A stretch of DNA of 34,913 nucleotides, from the NCBI GenBank assembly GCA_964630225.1, contig CAZVUK010000009.1, forward strand, positions 1 through 34,913, in the 5' to 3' direction. This document shows positions 30,609 through 34,913 of the stretch, one piece after another. Both the position numbers and the translations under genes were made by a program. Below the pieces are notes generated by a model. That model saw only the letters and a program-made list of their open reading frames with translations. It did not search any database and was not told the origin of the DNA. The stretch is from CAYZRY01 sp964630225. GTDB taxonomy: Bacteria > Bacillota_I > Bacilli_A > RF39 > UBA660. Every line of letters starts with the position of its first letter. Within the stretch, counting starts at the first letter, position 1.

Positions 30609-31083
30609 TTAGCTAAAGTTTTTTAACAAAATTTGAGCGTTTTCTTTTTGGTTTTCGATATCGGTACCTATCGAGCTAGACATGATAGAAAAATGAATTT
30701 TTTTGTTTTCAAACACCGCCGTCATTACTTGCCTACCTGGGATAAAATTTTTTTTAACTTTAACTGAACTTAGTTGTTCCAAGGGTAAGTCAAAAGCGAA
30801 CTTAACTTGTGAAACATCTGTTTTTTTTAACAACGACAACGACCAATCTTTTTTGGGTTAAACCCATATATGCATATTCGTTGCTAAGTGAACCAAGCAC
30901 TCCGGCTGCTCCTAATCCAAGATTTGATGAGTTTTTTTAAACAATGCTCAATGCACCGATACTTGTTAAAGCATCTGCTCCCGCTTCTATAACTGTCCAT
31001 ATTTTAGCCTCGTAATTCTCACCAGCTGGTAGAAGTTGATCTAACATGGTATTTTTATCTTTTTCATTCATTTTAACTGCCAT
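30609..31083 (-). pseudogene. Broken small gene, possibly a PH-like domain protein
   Basis: A good ribosome binding site (TTGGAGG) and ATG at 31083 open a frame MAVKMNEKDKNTMLDQLL that continues into AGADALTSIGALSIV and meets TAA at 30937-30939. Reading on in the same frame gives KNSSNLGLGAAGVLGSL and NEYAYMGLTQKRLVVVVVKK; then in the A8 run at 30821-30828 the sense moves to another frame (TDVSQVKFAFDLPLEQLSS, ending NAQILLKNFS). Joined, this is about 155 residues with the alternating beta strands and final helix of a bacterial PH (YokE-like) domain, a weak impression. So there is one nonsense codon plus one frameshift. The 76-residue fragment from 30839 is only the tail of this gene. It lies between gpsB and recU. 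Confidence 0.6.
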
Positions 31084-31137
31084 TTTTCCTCCAATTATTA
31101 ATACTCCAGTTAATGGTGTATTATTTCTTTCTCTAAA

Positions 31138-31143
31138 ATTATA
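31138..31143 (-). promoter_or_regulatory. -10 box of the broken gene
   Basis: TATAAT on the minus strand, about 55 bases before the ATG at 31083; the -35 is poor. The stretch 31084-31249 is very AT-rich and otherwise holds only this and the recU promoter. Confidence 0.35.
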
Positions 31144-31212
31144 CTACCAATTATGCTTTTTAATTACAAGTTGTTTTTTATATTTATTTATTTATTTTTA
31201 TTCATTTTAAAG

Positions 31213-31241
31213 TGGAAAAATAGGCTTTCTTATAGTATAAT
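31213..31241 (+). promoter_or_regulatory. Promoter of recU-ponA
   Basis: TGGAAA (31213-31218), 17-base spacer, TATAAT (31236-31241). Transcription would start near 31248, immediately before the AGGTGAT ribosome binding site. Confidence 0.55.
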
Positions 31242-31258
31242 TCTTTTAGGTGATAAAA

Positions 31259-31834
31259 TTGAAGCATCCCACTGGTATCGTACAAAAAGAAACAAACAAA
31301 AATATATCTTACGCTAACAGGGGGGTAAGTTTAGAAGATGATATCAATCTTACTAATGAATACTATATCATCGAGAAAATCGCCTATATATATAAGAAGC
31401 CTACACCCATTCAAATAAATAAAACAGTCTACGGAGTCGAGGGACCACGAATTAAAGATGCCTTCTTTAAAGAAGCTTCGACAACCGATTATAACGGATT
31501 ATATCGTGGTAAATACATCGATTTTGATGCTAAGGAAACAAATAGTAAAACATCGTTTCCAATAAGGAACATTCATAAGCATCAATTAGAACATTTAAAA
31601 AATATAAATGATAATGGTGGTATCGCTTTTTTGATTATTCGCTTCAATAGTTTAGATAAAACATATCTAATTCTGGCGAAAGATATATTAAATCACCTTA
31701 CAAACAATGATAGAAAAAGTATGGCTATTTCTTTTTTTGAAGAAATGGCCTATGAAATAGAGACTAAGTATAGACCTAGGCTCGATTATCTAAAAATAAT
31801 AGATAAAATATACGGAGGTATAAATGGCAAGTAA
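31259..31834 (+). CDS. recU: RecU Holliday junction resolvase
   Basis: 191 residues from a TTG start (LKHPTGIVQKETNK). RecU cuts Holliday junctions during recombination and chromosome segregation. NRGVSLEDDINLTNEYY is the family's opening motif, YIDFDAKETNSKTSFP supplies the catalytic D/E-x-K nuclease residues (about 105-120), and HKHQLEHLKNINDNGGIAFLIIRF follows. TTG at 31259 is preferred: AGGTGAT lies 4 bases upstream, and the GTG at 31250 would fall inside that site and at the very 5' end of the message. It overlaps ponA by 11 bases, the same recU-ponA pairing as in B. subtilis. Confidence 0.93.
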   Translation: MKHPTGIVQKETNKNISYANRGVSLEDDINLTNEYYIIEKIAYIYKKPTPIQINKTVYGVEGPRIKDAFFKEASTTDYNGLYRGKYIDFDAKETNSKTSFPIRNIHKHQLEHLKNINDNGGIAFLIIRFNSLDKTYLILAKDILNHLTNNDRKSMAISFFEEMAYEIETKYRPRLDYLKIIDKIYGGINGK

Positions 31835-34787
31835 TAAAAATGTAAAACCTAGAGCTAAATCGACTAATTATCCTAGAAGATCCAATAAGAATAGTTCAAC
31901 TACTGTTAAAAAGGCTACTACTAGATCTAGCGATAAGATTAAAAAACAGTATGATAGTTCTTCGAGTAATAATGAGAGAGCACTAGGACGAAGTACTCAT
32001 ACTAGGGCTGCCTATAGAAGTTATAGAGAGCCAGAATATAAAAAGAGAAATATTAAAACAAAGAAAGATTATAAGTCAAACTTTAAAATTTCAGCTTTAA
32101 TTACTTTGGCAATAATGCTTATTTTAAGTTTTGTTCTAACCGGATTAGAGTTCACTGTTTTAATAGCTATTGGACTGGCAATAATCTTAGGTTTTAGCTA
32201 TCTACTTCATATACTAATGAAAAGAAAATGGGCTAAACGATTCTTAAACTTAATTATAATACTGATGGTTATACTTATACTAGGAATCGTATCCTTTGGT
32301 ATCTATTTTTTCTACACGATTGTCTCGGAAGCGCCAGACTTCGATGTTAAAAAGCTTAAGCTTAAAGAATCTACTCTTATCTACGATAATAAGGGACAAT
32401 TAATAATAGAGCTTGGAACGGAAAAAAGAGAAATTATCAAATATGAAGATTTAAGTGAAGAGTTAATCAATGCCATAATTGCCACCGAGGATTCTCGTTT
32501 CTTCCAGCATCAAGGTTTTGATGCAGCACGTTTTGCTAAAGCTTCGATGGGACAACTAAGCGGGAATGAAAATGCCGGTGGAGGTTCGACAATATCGATG
32601 CAGGTTATTAAAAACAGTTTCACCAGTAAGGAAAGTAAAGGTTTTGCTGGTATTAAACGTAAGTTTACCGATATATATCTATCGATATTCAAACTAGAAA
32701 AACAATTTACTAAGCAAGAAATTATCGAATTTTATGTAAACAATCACTTCTTAGGAAGTAATACCTATGGAGTCGAACAGGCATCTATCACTTACTTTGG
32801 TAAGAAAGCTTCACAGCTTAACCTTTCCGAAGCAGCGATAATAGCGGGAATGTTCCAAGCACCTAGTTCGTACAATCCATTTAATTATCCAGAAAGTACA
32901 AGAAAGCGTCGCGCTGAAGTTCTTTCATTAATGAGAAGACATGGTTATATAAATAAAGAAGAAGAAGCGCTAGCTAATTCTATTCCTATCACCAGCTTGA
33001 TTACTGAAAAAAGAGGAGAAACAATCATCTTTGGAGCTTATGTCGATACAGTTGTCGAAGAGCTTGAAGCGATGGGTTATAAACCATACAACGAGTCTTT
33101 ATTGATATACACTAATATGGATAGAGATCGTCAGCAAAAGATGGATGATATCTTCAGTGGTAAAACCTTTAACTGGGTATTACCTGAAGTACAAAGTGGT
33201 ATAGCGGCTGTCGATGTTAACAATGGTAAGATACTAGCAATAGGCGCTGGAAGAGATAGAAATGATGCCAGACAATATAACTATGCAACGATGATTAAAC
33301 GTCAAATTGGATCTTCAGCTAAACCGTTATTCGATTATGGACCAGGACTTGAATATAATAACTGGTCGACATATAAATTATTCTACGATGGACCATATCA
33401 ATATTCGAGTGGACAAACTATTCGAAACTCGGATGGTGGATATAGGGGAACTATTACTTTGAGAACAGCCCTTGCCTACTCACGTAATATTCCGGCTTTA
33501 AAAGCTTTCCAACAAGTCGACAATAAAAAAATTATCGAGTTTGTAACCAATCTAGGAATAACTCCAGAGATAGCTAACGGTCAAATTCATGAAGCCCATT
33601 CACTTGGTGCCTTTAACGGGGCTAGTCCACTTCAAATGGCAGCTGCTTATGCGGCGTTTGCTAACGGTGGGACTTATTACAAACCGTATGCTGTAAATAA
33701 AATAGTTAATAGGCAAACAAATGAAATAAAAGATTTCTCATCAACTGGAGCAAGAGTTATGAGTGATTCGACAGCCTTTATGATATCTGACGTCTTGAAG
33801 ACATCGGTTATCTCAGGATTATCCGGAGCTGCCAAAGTTCCTGGAATAAATGTCGCTGCTAAGACCGGGACAACCAACTTTGATAAAATCACCGAAAGAA
33901 AGTACGGTCTTCCTGGCAATGCCGTTCACGATGCTTGGGTAGTGGGTTATGACCCCGATGTAGCTCTTGCTATGTGGTACGGTTACGCAAAAATCGATAA
34001 AACTCATTACCTGACAACCAATACTGCCGGAGCTCAGAGAGCTAGAGTTTACCAAGCAGTTGGTAGAGCAATGTTTAAAAGCCAAGGAAAAGACTTTAAA
34101 GTACCTGATAGCGTCGTTAGAATTCCTATTGAAATGAATAGTGATCCAGCTTCGTTAGCAAGTGGCGGGACACCATCTTGGGAAGTTGTCTATGAATGGT
34201 TTAAAAAGGGGACCGAACCGACTGAGGTATCTGCTAAGTACAATAAGTTAGCAAACGTATCCGGTCTAAAGGTCGATTATGACAGCGGCTCTAAAACAAC
34301 ATCTCTTTCATGGAGTCCAGTTGGCAAACCATCGGATGCTAAAGAAGAGTATGGACCATTTGGTTATAAAGTATACAAAGATGGTCGCTTTCTCGGATTT
34401 ACTGAAAATAATAGTTATACAATTAGAAATGATCAGTCACCTACCGGTTCTTATAGAGTTGTTACAACCTTTGAAATATACGGAGCTAATGCTAGTAGCG
34501 GAGTAACCGTATCAATCGATAATGTCGAAGTTTCTTTCTCACCATCGATTAAAACAGTCTTTAATAGTGGGGACACAGCTTATAAATTCTCTGACGATGT
34601 TATAGCTAAAAGAGATGGCAAAAGCATTCCTACGACATCTAATGTCAGCGTTAAAGATCCACTTACTAACAACAACGTCAGTTGGGTCACAGCCTTAACT
34701 GTGCCTGGCAAGTATGTTATAACATACTCTGTCTATAACGAAGGCAAACAGATTGGAACGCTTTCACGTGAAGTCGAAGTAAAATAA
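31824..34787 (+). CDS. ponA: Class A penicillin-binding protein (PBP1 type)
   Basis: 987 residues, bifunctional transglycosylase-transpeptidase of peptidoglycan synthesis. A basic cytoplasmic tail of about 85 residues is followed by three hydrophobic segments (about 92-113, 115-135, 145-168) instead of the usual single anchor. The GT51 domain holds ATEDSRFFQHQGFD with catalytic Glu near 222, and GGSTISMQVIKN. The transpeptidase has the nucleophile Ser in GSSAKPLFDYGP (near 497), SRN in AYSRNIPALK, and KTG in AAKTGTTNFD (near 680). The C-terminus adds a fibronectin-type III-like domain (about 810-905) and a final Ig-like domain ending GTLSREVEVK. GGAGGTATAA precedes the ATG. GpsB, encoded nearby, is a known partner of PBP1. 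Confidence 0.95.
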   Translation: MASNKNVKPRAKSTNYPRRSNKNSSTTVKKATTRSSDKIKKQYDSSSSNNERALGRSTHTRAAYRSYREPEYKKRNIKTKKDYKSNFKISALITLAIMLILSFVLTGLEFTVLIAIGLAIILGFSYLLHILMKRKWAKRFLNLIIILMVILILGIVSFGIYFFYTIVSEAPDFDVKKLKLKESTLIYDNKGQLIIELGTEKREIIKYEDLSEELINAIIATEDSRFFQHQGFDAARFAKASMGQLSGNENAGGGSTISMQVIKNSFTSKESKGFAGIKRKFTDIYLSIFKLEKQFTKQEIIEFYVNNHFLGSNTYGVEQASITYFGKKASQLNLSEAAIIAGMFQAPSSYNPFNYPESTRKRRAEVLSLMRRHGYINKEEEALANSIPITSLITEKRGETIIFGAYVDTVVEELEAMGYKPYNESLLIYTNMDRDRQQKMDDIFSGKTFNWVLPEVQSGIAAVDVNNGKILAIGAGRDRNDARQYNYATMIKRQIGSSAKPLFDYGPGLEYNNWSTYKLFYDGPYQYSSGQTIRNSDGGYRGTITLRTALAYSRNIPALKAFQQVDNKKIIEFVTNLGITPEIANGQIHEAHSLGAFNGASPLQMAAAYAAFANGGTYYKPYAVNKIVNRQTNEIKDFSSTGARVMSDSTAFMISDVLKTSVISGLSGAAKVPGINVAAKTGTTNFDKITERKYGLPGNAVHDAWVVGYDPDVALAMWYGYAKIDKTHYLTTNTAGAQRARVYQAVGRAMFKSQGKDFKVPDSVVRIPIEMNSDPASLASGGTPSWEVVYEWFKKGTEPTEVSAKYNKLANVSGLKVDYDSGSKTTSLSWSPVGKPSDAKEEYGPFGYKVYKDGRFLGFTENNSYTIRNDQSPTGSYRVVTTFEIYGANASSGVTVSIDNVEVSFSPSIKTVFNSGDTAYKFSDDVIAKRDGKSIPTTSNVSVKDPLTNNNVSWVTALTVPGKYVITYSVYNEGKQIGTLSREVEVK

Positions 34788-34788
34788 T

Positions 34789-34814
34789 AAAAACCAGAAT
34801 TAGTTCTGGTTTTT
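34789..34814 (+). terminator. Terminator after ponA
   Basis: AAAAACCAGAA, loop TTAG, TTCTGGTTTTT: an 11-bp perfect stem ending in a T run, two bases after the ponA stop. Confidence 0.9.
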
Positions 34815-34847
34815 GTGTTGAATAATTGTATTATTTTTTATTTATTA

Positions 34848-34853
34848 TATAAT
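34848..34853 (+). promoter_or_regulatory. -10 box of the prepilin gene at the right edge
   Basis: TATAAT 25 bases before the ATG at 34879; the -35 is weak (TTGTAT at 34826 with a 16-base spacer). Confidence 0.45.
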
Positions 34854-34878
34854 AAATATATAAGATATAGGAGACTTT

Positions 34879-34913
34879 ATGAATAAAAAAGGATTCACTT
34901 TAGTAGAATTACT
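34879..34913 (+). CDS. Type IV prepilin-like protein, N-terminus only (runs off the window)
   Basis: ATG after TATAGGAGACTTT opens MNKKGFTLVEL, the prepilin leader and processing site: a 4-residue basic leader ending in Gly, then FTLVE with Glu at +5. Only 11 full codons are inside the window. It has its own promoter after the ponA terminator, so it starts a separate transcript. It may be a single pilin like the LRR fusion at 13.5 kb or the first of several pilus genes. Confidence 0.8.
   Translation, partial: MNKKGFTLVEL

Noticed and set aside
1..34913. Mollicutes-type code (TGA as Trp)
   Set aside because: TGG is used for Trp throughout conserved proteins, and TGA stops fit known ends, for example PssD at 16056.

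Overview
This AT-rich window reads as chromosome of a low-GC Bacillota, Bacilli-like, probably an uncultured lineage. It combines the standard genetic code with strong AGGAGG-type ribosome binding sites and short intrinsic terminators. Several gene orders match Bacillus-type genomes: sufCDSUB, rodZ-pgsA-recA-rny (cinA absent), gpsB-rnpB beside recU-ponA, plus RNase J, RNase Y, PrsA and a type-B-like RNase P RNA. The cell has a peptidoglycan wall, shown by a class A penicillin-binding protein, a D,D-carboxypeptidase, an LCP ligase, GpsB and RodZ. It also carries type IV pilin-like genes: prepilin N-termini sit at both window edges and a third lies inside.

Layout. 1-6.6 kb: truncated prepilin (-), large unknown membrane protein (-) whose start region is a 50-bp tandem duplication, VanY-like carboxypeptidase (+), then a minus operon of a stand-alone GlmU-type acetyltransferase domain, pyrimidine-nucleoside phosphorylase and an SDR oxidoreductase, preceded by an XRE regulator with a clear inverted-repeat operator. 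6.6-12 kb: a short SsbB-like protein and the SUF iron-sulfur operon (C-D-S-U-unknown-B, all minus). 12-14.5 kb: HIT protein, PrsA-type lipoprotein, and a prepilin fused to BspA-like leucine-rich repeats whose start region is out of frame. 14.5-16.5 kb (-): recX, rpoZ and a PssD/PssE (Alg14/Alg13-like) glycosyltransferase pair.

16.6-22.3 kb (+) is the most striking part. A three-gene operon encodes a secreted SH3b/glucosaminidase carrying a C-terminal dockerin, a membrane-anchored protein with a cohesin-like domain, and an LCP protein ending in a PASTA-like domain. The likely reading is a cohesin-dockerin system that docks a peptidoglycan hydrolase on the cell surface rather than on a cellulosome. 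22.4-26 kb: RNase J (+), a small unknown gene (-) and RNase Y (-), bringing two major mRNA-decay nucleases together.

26-31 kb (-): a decayed paralogue of the prepilin-LRR gene sits between rny and recA; then recA with a LexA-like box, pgsA, rodZ, rnpB, gpsB and a broken small gene. 31.2-34.8 kb (+): recU and ponA overlap in one operon, followed by a terminator and the start of another prepilin gene. No tRNA, CRISPR array, insertion sequence or phage gene was seen. After the start and pseudogene revisions given below, no stretch longer than about 300 bases lacks an assigned feature.
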